Below are positions 10,424-20,251 of a stretch of DNA of 59,676 bases, in pieces. Origin of the DNA: Streptomyces regalis (lineage in GTDB: Bacteria > Actinomycetota > Actinomycetes > Streptomycetales > Streptomycetaceae); contig NZ_LLZG01000417.1 of the NCBI RefSeq assembly GCF_001509475.1, forward strand, positions 1 to 59,676, read 5' to 3'. The position numbers and the translations under genes are program-made. Within the stretch, counting starts at the first letter, position 1; every line of letters starts with the position of its first letter. Under the pieces are notes generated by a model that searched no databases, had not been told where the DNA came from, and worked only from the letters and a program-made list of their open reading frames with translations.

Positions 10424-10453
10424 TTGACTTCCGTTACCGACGGTACGGATGAT
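10424..10453 (+). promoter_or_regulatory. possible promoter of the beta-glucosidase operon
   Basis: TTGACT (10424-10429) is followed after 18 bp by GATGAT (10448-10453), seven bases before the ATG at 10461. This spacing would give a leaderless or nearly leaderless transcript, consistent with the lack of a Shine-Dalgarno site. The -10 match is imperfect. Confidence 0.4.
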
Positions 10454-10460
10454 CCGGCGC

Positions 10461-11765
10461 ATGGCGACTGACCCGATACCCCAGTTCCCGGCCGGCTTCC
10501 TGTGGGGCGTCTCGACCTCGGCCCACCAGATCGAGGGAGCGGCGGACAAGCGCGAACCATCCGTGTGGGACGCCTTCACGGCCGAGCCGGGAAGGGTGAA
10601 GGACGGCTCCACGGCCGCGGTGGCCTGCGACCACTACCACCGCTACGCCGAGGACGTGGCGCTGCTCGCCGGCCTGGGCGTGGGCGCGTACCGCTTCTCG
10701 ATCTCCTGGCCGCGGGTGAACGCGCCGAAGGGCCTCGACTTCTACGACCGTCTGGTGGACGAGCTGTGCGCGGCGGACGTACGCCCGGTGCCCACCCTCT
10801 TCCACTGGGACCTGCCGGTCACGCTGGACTGGCTGGAGCGGGACACGGCGGCCCGTTTCGCCGAGTACGTGTCGGTGGTCGCCGAGCGCCTTGGCGACCG
10901 GGTCGGCAAATGGATCACCCTCAACGAGCCCGCTGAGCACACGTTGCTGGGCCACGCCCTGGGCACGCACGCCCCGGGTCGCCAACTCCTCTTCGACGCC
11001 CTCCCGGTCGCCCATCACCAGCTGCTGGCGCACGGTCTCGCCGTACGGGCCCTGCGCGCGGCCGGCGCGACGGACATCGGCATCGCCAACTCGCACGGCC
11101 CGACCTGGCCGGCGTCGAAGGAACAGCCGGACCTGGAGGCGGCGGACTTCTACGACCTGCTCCTCAACCGACTGTTCGCCGACCCCCTCCTCCTCGGCCA
11201 ATACCCGGAGGGCATCGGCGAGTTGATGCCCGGGGACGTCGAGGCGGACCTGAAGGTCATCGCGGAACCCCTCGACTTCTACGGCGTCAACTACTACGCC
11301 CCGACCCGTGTGGGCGCCCCGCAGGGCGCCGAGATCGAGTTCGGCGGGGTGACGATGCCGGCCGAACTCCCCTTCTCGGTCCAGCAGATCGAGGGCGTAC
11401 CGGTGACGGACTTCGGCTGGCCGGTCGTGCCGGAGGGCCTGACGGAACTGCTCACCACCTTCCGCGACCGCTACGGCGACCGGCTCCCGCCGATCGTCAT
11501 CACCGAGAACGGCTGCTCGTACGAGGGCATCGACGACCAGGAGCGGATCGCCTACCTGGACGGCCACATCCGCGCGCTGCACCGGGCGGTGGAGGCGGGC
11601 GTGGACGTACGCGGCTACTTCGTCTGGTCCCTGCTGGACAACTTCGAGTGGGCGGAAGGGTACGCACGCCGGTTCGGTCTGGTGCACATGGACTACGAGA
11701 CGCTCGTCAGGACCCCGAAGAGGTCCTACGGCTGGCTGCGGGACATGCTCCGGGCGCAGAGATGA
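10461..11765 (+). CDS. family 1 beta-glucosidase
   Basis: The GH1 (alpha/beta)8-barrel enzyme of 434 residues opens with FPAGFLWGVSTSAHQIEGA, the family N-terminal signature with the glycone-binding Gln and His. The acid/base Glu is in WITLNEPAEH and the nucleophile Glu in IVITENGCSYEG. A WSLLDNFEWAEGY segment near the end supplies the conserved sugar-binding Glu and Trp. The start was set at MATDP (10461); an ATG four codons earlier (10449) is possible. There is no signal peptide, so it acts on imported beta-glucosides. It overlaps the downstream MFS gene by 4 bp (ATGA), suggesting coupled uptake and hydrolysis. Confidence 0.92.
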   Translation: MATDPIPQFPAGFLWGVSTSAHQIEGAADKREPSVWDAFTAEPGRVKDGSTAAVACDHYHRYAEDVALLAGLGVGAYRFSISWPRVNAPKGLDFYDRLVDELCAADVRPVPTLFHWDLPVTLDWLERDTAARFAEYVSVVAERLGDRVGKWITLNEPAEHTLLGHALGTHAPGRQLLFDALPVAHHQLLAHGLAVRALRAAGATDIGIANSHGPTWPASKEQPDLEAADFYDLLLNRLFADPLLLGQYPEGIGELMPGDVEADLKVIAEPLDFYGVNYYAPTRVGAPQGAEIEFGGVTMPAELPFSVQQIEGVPVTDFGWPVVPEGLTELLTTFRDRYGDRLPPIVITENGCSYEGIDDQERIAYLDGHIRALHRAVEAGVDVRGYFVWSLLDNFEWAEGYARRFGLVHMDYETLVRTPKRSYGWLRDMLRAQR

Positions 11766-13003
11766 CGGCCGAGGCCCTCGCCGAGCCGACACAGCGGGTC
11801 GGCAAGGGCTGGACGGCGGCGCTGTCGCTGGCCAACGTGGCGATCTGGGTGGGCTGGTACGGCCCGCTGCAGATCCTGCTGGCCCGGCAGGCGGAGGACT
11901 TCGCACCCGGCACGGGGATGTCGAAGGAGACGCTGCTGGCGTGGGTGACGGGCGTGGGCGCGGCGGTGTCCCTGGCCGCGAACCCGTTCTTCGGCGCGCT
12001 GTCGGACCGCACCACGGCCCGCTGGGGCCGCCGTACCCCGTGGATCGTGGCCGGTGCGGCGGGCGGCGCGCTGTCGCTGCTGCTGCTCGCCGGGGCGGGC
12101 GGGCTGTGGACCATGGCGGTCGGCTGGTGCCTGGTCCAGCTGACCCTGAACGCGGCCTTCGCGGCGGTGACGGCCGCGGTGCCGGACCGCGTGCCGCGGC
12201 TTCAACGGGGCGTGGTCGGGGGCTGGTTGGGGGCGGCGCAGATCCTCGGGGCCGTCGCCGGGACGGGGCTGGCGACGGCGGCGGGCGGGATCGCGGCGGG
12301 GTACGCGGCGTGCGCGGTGTTCGCGGTGGCGGGGGTGCTGCCGTACGTCCTGCGGTACGGGGATCTCCGACTGGAGGTCGCGGACCGGCCGGCGTGGTCC
12401 TGGCGTTCGTTCGCCCGCGGCTTCTGGCTGAGCCCGCGCCGCTACCCCGACTTCGCCTGGGCCTGGCTGACCCGCTTCCTGATCAACCTCAGCAACGCGC
12501 TGGTGATCCTCTACCTGCTCTACTACCTGCGCGACCGCCTCCACCACAACGACCCCGAGCAGGGCGTGCTGATCCTCACCGCGGTGGACAGCGTGGCGCT
12601 GCTGGCCACGGTCGTGGTGGGTGGCATCTGGTCGGACCGCGTGGGGCGCCGCAAGCCGTTCGTGATGTGGTCCGGGGTCCTGATGGCGGCGGCCACCGCC
12701 CTGCTGGCCGCCTGGCAGACCTGGCCGGGCGCGATCGTCGTGGCGGCGTTGCTGGGCGTGGCCCTGGGGGTGTTCATGTCGGTCGACTTCGCACTGATGA
12801 CGGACGTACTGCCGAAGGCGGGGGACCGCGGCAAGGACCTCGGCGTCATCAACGTGGCCAACGCCCTGCCCCAGGTGGCGGCCCCGGCCCTGGCCGCCCC
12901 GATCGTCACTCACCTCGGTGGATACCGGGTGCTGTATCTGGTGGCGGCGGTAGTGGGGCTGGCGGGGGCGGTGCTGGTTGGACGTATCAGAGGCGTCGAC
13001 TAG
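11762..13003 (+). CDS. MFS transporter, probable glycoside permease
   Basis: The 413-residue protein has about twelve hydrophobic helices. It carries the major facilitator loop motif between helices 2 and 3 (GALSDRTTARWGRRTPW) and its repeat in the second half (GGIWSDRVGRRKPF). The start was placed at the ATG that overlaps the beta-glucosidase stop; the open frame upstream is a shadow of that gene. Coupling to a cytoplasmic beta-glucosidase suggests that it imports a beta-glucoside or disaccharide. The substrate itself is inference. Confidence 0.85.
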   Translation: MTAEALAEPTQRVGKGWTAALSLANVAIWVGWYGPLQILLARQAEDFAPGTGMSKETLLAWVTGVGAAVSLAANPFFGALSDRTTARWGRRTPWIVAGAAGGALSLLLLAGAGGLWTMAVGWCLVQLTLNAAFAAVTAAVPDRVPRLQRGVVGGWLGAAQILGAVAGTGLATAAGGIAAGYAACAVFAVAGVLPYVLRYGDLRLEVADRPAWSWRSFARGFWLSPRRYPDFAWAWLTRFLINLSNALVILYLLYYLRDRLHHNDPEQGVLILTAVDSVALLATVVVGGIWSDRVGRRKPFVMWSGVLMAAATALLAAWQTWPGAIVVAALLGVALGVFMSVDFALMTDVLPKAGDRGKDLGVINVANALPQVAAPALAAPIVTHLGGYRVLYLVAAVVGLAGAVLVGRIRGVD

Positions 13004-13006
13004 ACG

Positions 13007-13088
13007 CCCTTAGGGGCGCGGGGCTGTGTCGATATGCGGCTCCGCCGCGTGGGCGCGACAAGCCACAACGGACCCGCAGACGCCCAAC
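13007..13088. repeat. Streptomyces intergenic repeat, family B
   Basis: This copy starts immediately after the MFS stop codon and matches 6893-6970 over about 70 bases, including GGGGCGCGGGGCTGTG, ATATGCGGCTCCGCCGCG and GGGCGCGACAAGCCACAACG. It lies between two convergent genes. Confidence 0.8.
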
Positions 13089-13107
13089 CACCCACCGTGG
13101 CACCCCC

Positions 13108-13962
13108 TCAGAGCGCTCCAGCATCCCTCGCCGCGTAGACCGACGGATACACCGGCCGATAACCCAGGTCCCGCCGAATCCGCTCCGTGGAGGTAATCGC
13201 GACCCACGGATCGGGGTCGGTCCGGCTGTACAGCTCCTCCGGAATCTCCACCCCGTTGAGCTGATGCAGTTCGACCGCCGTCACGGGCGCATCGTCGGCG
13301 ATGTTGTAGACCCGCCCCGCGACGCCCGGCGCATTCAGAATCCGCAGCAACCCCTGAGCGACATCCACGTGATGCCCCATATGCAACCGCTGGGTCGCCG
13401 CCCAGTTCCCGGCCCACATCAGGGACTGGGCAAGGTGCGGATCCCCCTCGCCGTACACGAAGGGAAGTCGGCCAACACGCACGTCCAGACCATCCAGCGC
13501 GAGCAGCTCCCGCTCGGCCTCGGCCTTGGACTCGGGGTACGCACCCCACATCGCCCCGCCGGGCCGGCTCTCGTCGTCCTCCGTCAACGGGCGCCCCCGC
13601 CCGACGCCGTACACCAGCCCCGTGCTGACCTGCACGAACCTCTGCACACCGGCCGCCTGTGCGGCACGGCCCAGCTCCACGGCCGCGTCCCGGTTGACCG
13701 CCCACGCCTCCTCGTCCGGCACCCCGCGGAAGGACGCCGCGACGTTCACGACCGCGTCGGCCCCGGCGACCGCCTTGCCGAGCGCCTCGGTGTCCCGCAG
13801 ATCTCCTACGACGACCTGGGCGCCGAGCTCGGCGAAGGGTTCGCCGCGGGAGGCGTCACGCACGAGAACCCGTACCTCCTCCCCCGGCCGCCGCTGGGCC
13901 AGCAGCCTCGGGACGAAGCGTCGGCCGACCTGCCCCGTCGTGCCTGTCACCAGTGTCAACAT
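13108..13962 (-). CDS. NAD(P)-dependent epimerase/dehydratase (extended SDR)
   Basis: The 284-residue protein begins MLTLVTGTTGQVGRRFVPRLL, a GxxGxxG dinucleotide-binding motif. It contains the catalytic YxxxK pair in YPESKAEAE, plus FVQVSTGLVYG and DAVVNVAASF segments of extended short-chain dehydrogenases. The ATG at 13962 is preceded by AGAGGA at good spacing; the frame continues nine codons upstream to 13989, which is less likely. It is transcribed divergently from an XRE-type regulator that may control it. The sugar or aldehyde substrate is not evident. Confidence 0.85.
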   Translation of the reverse strand: MLTLVTGTTGQVGRRFVPRLLAQRRPGEEVRVLVRDASRGEPFAELGAQVVVGDLRDTEALGKAVAGADAVVNVAASFRGVPDEEAWAVNRDAAVELGRAAQAAGVQRFVQVSTGLVYGVGRGRPLTEDDESRPGGAMWGAYPESKAEAERELLALDGLDVRVGRLPFVYGEGDPHLAQSLMWAGNWAATQRLHMGHHVDVAQGLLRILNAPGVAGRVYNIADDAPVTAVELHQLNGVEIPEELYSRTDPDPWVAITSTERIRRDLGYRPVYPSVYAARDAGAL

Positions 13963-14085
13963 GATCTGTTCCTCTCGGTCTGGTGCCACCAGCCTCGGCC
14001 GGTGTCGCGCCGGCCGGGAGAGACCCGTTGATCAGGGGATCGGCAGTCCCTGGATAAGCCGGGCGGCGTAGAGGAGCCTGGAGAG

Positions 14086-14934
14086 GTGAACCGAGCCGAA
14101 CTCGCCGACTTCCTGCGCCGTGGCCGTGCCCGGCTGACCCCGTCGGACGTGGGCCTGACGCCGGGCGCCCGGCGTCGCACGCCCGGCCTGCGCCGCGAGG
14201 AGGTGGCGCAGCTGGCGGGGATGTCGGTGGACTACTACACCCGCCTCGAACAGTCCCGGGGCCCGCGCCCGTCCCGCCAGATGCTGACGGCACTGGCCCG
14301 CGCGCTGCGCCTGAGCGACGTCGAGCAGGACCACCTGTTCCATCTGGCCGGCGAGGAGCCGCCGCGGCGCGAGACGGCGTCGGGGCATGTCCGCCCCGGG
14401 CTGCTGCTGATCCTGGACCGGCTGCACGACACCCCGGCGCAGGTGGTGAACGACTGCGGCGAGGTGCTGGCCCAGAACGCGATGGCCAGGGCACTGGTCG
14501 GCGACGTGATGTCCCGCCCGCGCCGCGAGCGCAATCTGACCCGCCTCTTCTTCCTGGACCCGGCCGCGCGCACGCTCTTCCCCGAGGAGGACCTCGCGGG
14601 CCACGCGCGCGCCCACGTCGCCACCTTGCGCGCGGTGGCCGCGGCCCGCCCCGACGACCCGGAGCCGGCCGCGCTGGTCGCCGAACTCCGGGCGTCCAGC
14701 GAGGAGTTCGCGCACCTGTGGGACGAGCACGAGGTGTCCCAGCGCAACCGGGCGACGAAACGCTTCGTGCACCCGGTGGTCGGTCTCCTGGAACTGGACT
14801 GCGAGGTCATGGTCAGCCACGAGCACCACCACCTCCTGGTCGTCCACACCGCCCGGCCGGGCACGGAGGCCTACGAGCGCCTTCAACTCCTGCGCGTGGT
14901 GGGCCTGCAGGACATGTCACCCAGCAAGGCCTGA
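14086..14934 (+). CDS. XRE-family regulator with MmyB-like ligand domain
   Basis: The 282-residue protein starts at GTG. Residues 1-75 hold a Cro/C1-type helix-turn-helix (RRTPGLRREEVAQLAGMSVDYYTRLEQ, two overlapping parts of the motif). Residues about 105-275 form the MmyB-like domain common in Streptomyces, with VVNDCGEVLAQNAMARALVG and the VVGLLELDCEVM / HHHLLVVHTARPG segments. The fold is PAS-like, and members are thought to bind small hydrophobic ligands. It is divergent from the epimerase gene (123 bp between the starts), which makes that gene a likely target. Its last 18 bp overlap the 3' end of the convergent TetR gene. Confidence 0.87.
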   Translation: MNRAELADFLRRGRARLTPSDVGLTPGARRRTPGLRREEVAQLAGMSVDYYTRLEQSRGPRPSRQMLTALARALRLSDVEQDHLFHLAGEEPPRRETASGHVRPGLLLILDRLHDTPAQVVNDCGEVLAQNAMARALVGDVMSRPRRERNLTRLFFLDPAARTLFPEEDLAGHARAHVATLRAVAAARPDDPEPAALVAELRASSEEFAHLWDEHEVSQRNRATKRFVHPVVGLLELDCEVMVSHEHHHLLVVHTARPGTEAYERLQLLRVVGLQDMSPSKA

Positions 14935-15561
14935 CCGGACCGAGGCCGCCGCCCGCTCCGGATCGTCGCCAGCCGCCACCGCGAAGTCCCTCAGTGTCCC
15001 GGCGAGGACGTCGTCCGGGCCGTAGACGCCGATGATGTAGCCGGCGTGGGCGAGTTGGGCGAGCCCGTGCATCTGGGCGAACAGCTGCCGTACGAGGAGA
15101 TCGGCGTCGGCGTCCGAGCGGAACCGCCCGGCCGCGGCGCAGCGCCGGATGGCGTTGCGCGGATAGCGCAGGAGCCGTACGCCCATCTGCCGGTCGTCCT
15201 CGGTGAGTTCGAACCCGGCCATGGCCGAGCCGCCGAACATCACGGCGTACACCTCGGGCTCGGCGCGGGCGAACTCCTGGTAGACGCGGCAGAGTTCGAC
15301 GAGCTCGCGCACGGGATCGTCACCCTCCCCCACGACTCCCACCCGGTCCTCGAAACGGCCGATCCCCTCGCGCATCACCTCGCGCACCAGCCCCGGCATC
15401 GACCCGAAGTGGGTGTACACGGCCATGGTGGAGGCCCCGACGGCCTTCACGAGGCGGCGGGCGCTGAGGGCAGCGGGGCCCTCCTCGGCGAGGACGCGGG
15501 CGGCTTCGTCGAGGAGGAGGCGGCGGGTGTTCGGGGGATTCGGGGTGTTCGCGGTTGACAC
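14917..15561 (-). CDS. TetR-family transcriptional regulator
   Basis: The 214-residue protein has an N-terminal TetR helix-turn-helix at about residues 12-58 (LDEAARVLAEEGPAALSARR, VGASTMAVYTHFGSMPGLV). A WHG-type or TetR C-terminal ligand domain follows. It is transcribed away from the SGNH hydrolase gene, and a tandem perfect palindrome lies in the 74-bp gap, just upstream of its own start. Autoregulation and control of the hydrolase are therefore likely. Its 3' end overlaps the XRE gene by 18 bp on the opposite strand. Confidence 0.9.
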   Translation of the reverse strand: MSTANTPNPPNTRRLLLDEAARVLAEEGPAALSARRLVKAVGASTMAVYTHFGSMPGLVREVMREGIGRFEDRVGVVGEGDDPVRELVELCRVYQEFARAEPEVYAVMFGGSAMAGFELTEDDRQMGVRLLRYPRNAIRRCAAAGRFRSDADADLLVRQLFAQMHGLAQLAHAGYIIGVYGPDDVLAGTLRDFAVAAGDDPERAAASVRSGLAG

Positions 15562-15570
15562 GGGGCGAGG

Positions 15571-15611
15571 ATAACGCTGTTATGGGCATAACGCTGTTAT
15601 GACGCCGTTAT
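15571..15611. promoter_or_regulatory. tandem TetR operator
   Basis: ATAACGCTGTTAT occurs twice (15571-15583 and 15588-15600), with centres 17 bp apart. Each copy is a perfect ATAAC/GTTAT inverted repeat around GCT. A third partial half site, GCCGTTAT, ends at 15611. The array lies between the TetR gene and the SGNH hydrolase gene and is A/T-rich against its surroundings. The 17-bp phasing suits two TetR dimers. Confidence 0.75.
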
Positions 15612-15635
15612 GGCGACGACGGACGGGGGTTCGAC

Positions 15636-16367
15636 GTGTTCGCGAAAGGCATGCGGGGGCGGCTGATACGGCTGCCCGAGGCGGCGGGGGCCGACACCGG
15701 CACGACCGACGGCAAGGAACCGGCGCTGCGGATGGCCGTGATCGGGGACTCGGTGGCGGCGGGCGTGGGGGCCGCCGAGCACCGGGAGGCGATGGCCGGC
15801 CGGCTCGCGGAGGCGGTTACGGCCATGACCGGCAGGGCGGTGTCCTGGAGGGTGGCGGCGAAGGCGGGGGCGACGCTCGCGGTGGTGCGCCAGGGCCTGC
15901 TGCCCGGCCTGACGGACCCGACGACTCACTGGCGTCCCGACGTGGTCGTGGTGGTGGCCGGCACGAACGACGCCCTGCGCCTGCGCCGGCCACGCACCGT
16001 CCGCCGGGACGCGGAACGCCTGATCCGTGACGTCCGGCTGCGCCTCGGCGAGGACGTGCCGATGGCGTTCGCGGGGCTGCCGTCGGTCGACCGGCTGACG
16101 GCACTGCCGCGCCGGGTCCGGATCCCGCTGTCCTGGTACGTCCGCGTGCTCGACCATCAGCTGAAGACGGCGGCCACGAGGGGAGTCGCCGTCTTCCACC
16201 TCCCTTCCGGAGGCCCGCCGGAGCACGCGGGCGACTGGCTGGCCCCGGACCGCTTCCACCCGTCGGCGGAGGGCTACCGGGCGTGGGCGCGGGTGCTGGG
16301 GGCGCGGTTGGCGACGCTGACCGAGGCGACGTTGCAGGTGAAGGGGCTTGAGGGGGCCGGTAGTTGA
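15636..16367 (+). CDS. SGNH/GDSL hydrolase (lipase/esterase family)
   Basis: The 243-residue protein starts at GTG. It has the GDS block (MAVIGDSVAAGVG, catalytic Ser near residue 36), block III GTND (VVVVAGTNDALRL) and the C-terminal DxxH of block V (PDRFHPSAEGY). These are the catalytic residues of the SGNH hydrolase fold. No signal peptide is seen, so it is probably cytoplasmic. It is divergent from the TetR gene and probably under its control through the tandem operator. The ester substrate is unknown. Confidence 0.88.
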   Translation: MFAKGMRGRLIRLPEAAGADTGTTDGKEPALRMAVIGDSVAAGVGAAEHREAMAGRLAEAVTAMTGRAVSWRVAAKAGATLAVVRQGLLPGLTDPTTHWRPDVVVVVAGTNDALRLRRPRTVRRDAERLIRDVRLRLGEDVPMAFAGLPSVDRLTALPRRVRIPLSWYVRVLDHQLKTAATRGVAVFHLPSGGPPEHAGDWLAPDRFHPSAEGYRAWARVLGARLATLTEATLQVKGLEGAGS

Positions 16368-16561
16368 CTCGTGGGTAGTTGAGGCCGGAAATCACCCTTG
16401 CCGACCCCCGCCCCACGCGCATCAATGGAAACGGCGGTTCCGACGGACCGTCAGATTCAGCTTCTTCAGCTGTGCACGCAGTGTGTCCGCATCCACCTGC
16501 CGAGCAATTCCCCCACCCCCCACAGCAGGAATTCCCCCACCTCGAAAGGGAGCGGATCCCC

Positions 16562-17038
16562 ATGAGACGCAAGCGCATTGGAGCAGGTGCGGCGCTGGTG
16601 ACCGGAGCCCTCGCGGTCACCGGCCTGGCCTTCGCACCCGCCGCCCTCGCCGTCGCCCCCGGCAGCGCCACGATCACCGCCGACTGCGGCAGCTTCGGCG
16701 GCGGCGAGGCCACGCTCACGGCGACGCAGGACGGCACCACCGCCACCATCACCGTCAACTCCTCCGCGATCACCGCGCCGATAGCGCTCGGGGAGGACTC
16801 GATCTCCTCGACGCTCACCCTGGTGAAGGCGAGCGGCGGCACCACCAGCTTCACCGGCACGGAGAACCCGGCGATGGCCGCCGGTGACCCCGTCCAGGTC
16901 GGCCCGCTCAGCGGCACCGTGGCCTCCGGCGACAGCCTGGAGGCCTTCGGCGGCTCGCTGCAGATGACCGTCCTCGGCATCACCATCACCTGCACGGCGA
17001 CCGGGCCGCAGTCGCCGGGCCCGTTCGTGTTCGACTGA
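16562..17038 (+). CDS. small secreted protein of unknown function
   Basis: The 158-residue product has a clear signal peptide (MRRKRIGAGAALVTGALAVT, then GLAFAPAALA, with cleavage near residue 31). The mature domain is rich in Thr, Ser and Gly, with beta-strand periodicity and two cysteines (ADCGSFGG and ITCTATG) that could form a disulfide. The ATG at 16562 has AAAGGGAG upstream; the open frame from 16379 is non-coding leader. No known domain was recognised. The 194 bp upstream hold no other gene. Confidence 0.75.
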   Translation: MRRKRIGAGAALVTGALAVTGLAFAPAALAVAPGSATITADCGSFGGGEATLTATQDGTTATITVNSSAITAPIALGEDSISSTLTLVKASGGTTSFTGTENPAMAAGDPVQVGPLSGTVASGDSLEAFGGSLQMTVLGITITCTATGPQSPGPFVFD

Positions 17039-17081
17039 TGCTCCGACGGGCGCGGTCCCGGTGCCCGGCCGACGGCGTCGG

Positions 17082-19867
<2,786 letters not shown>

Positions 19868-19871
19868 GGGC

Positions 19872-20069
19872 AGTTCCTCGCCCCCGCCGCCCCTACCCGT
19901 CCCATCCCCCAGGGGGCTCCGCCCCCTGGACCCCCGCTCCTCAAACGCCGGAGGGGCTGGTTTTTCAGCCCGTCCGGCGTTTGAGGACGAGGCCCCTTCA
20001 GGGCCGAAGCGGGGGTCTGGGGGCGGCAGCCCCCAGGGGACGGGAATGGGTAGGGGCGGCGGGGGCGAG
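19872..20069. repeat. two family A repeats in head-to-head orientation
   Basis: An inverted copy (about 19878-19960) faces a direct copy (about 19966-20069), so the whole block is a long imperfect palindrome. The direct copy matches 1-98 closely. The inverted copy shares CGCCCCTACCCGTCCCATC and CGCTCCTCAAA-GCCGGAGGGG with 25187-25270. It fills most of the 384-bp gap between era and phoH. The remaining 182 bp before phoH hold AGGAGG at 20219 but no gene. Confidence 0.8.
19939..19986. terminator. bidirectional terminator-like hairpin after era
   Basis: CCTCAAACGCCGGA (19939-19952) pairs perfectly with TCCGGCGTTTGAGG (19973-19986). The inner GGGCTG (19954-19959) pairs with CAGCCC (19966-19971) around a T-rich loop. 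This is the centre of the head-to-head repeat pair and lies 72 bp after the era stop. Confidence 0.75.
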
Positions 20070-20251
20070 AAAAGGACCCGGCGTAATGGGCTTCGTACCG
20101 GCCGTGACCAGCCCCGCGCGCCCGTGAAAACCTCCCCGCCGAAAAGGCCTACGGCGTTGTCAGTCCCCCGGCGTACCCTGGAATTCGCCAGGCCGCCCCT
20201 GTGGCGGAGGAGTCGTATCGAGGAGGACGAGCAAGGCCTACGAGCCGGCCC

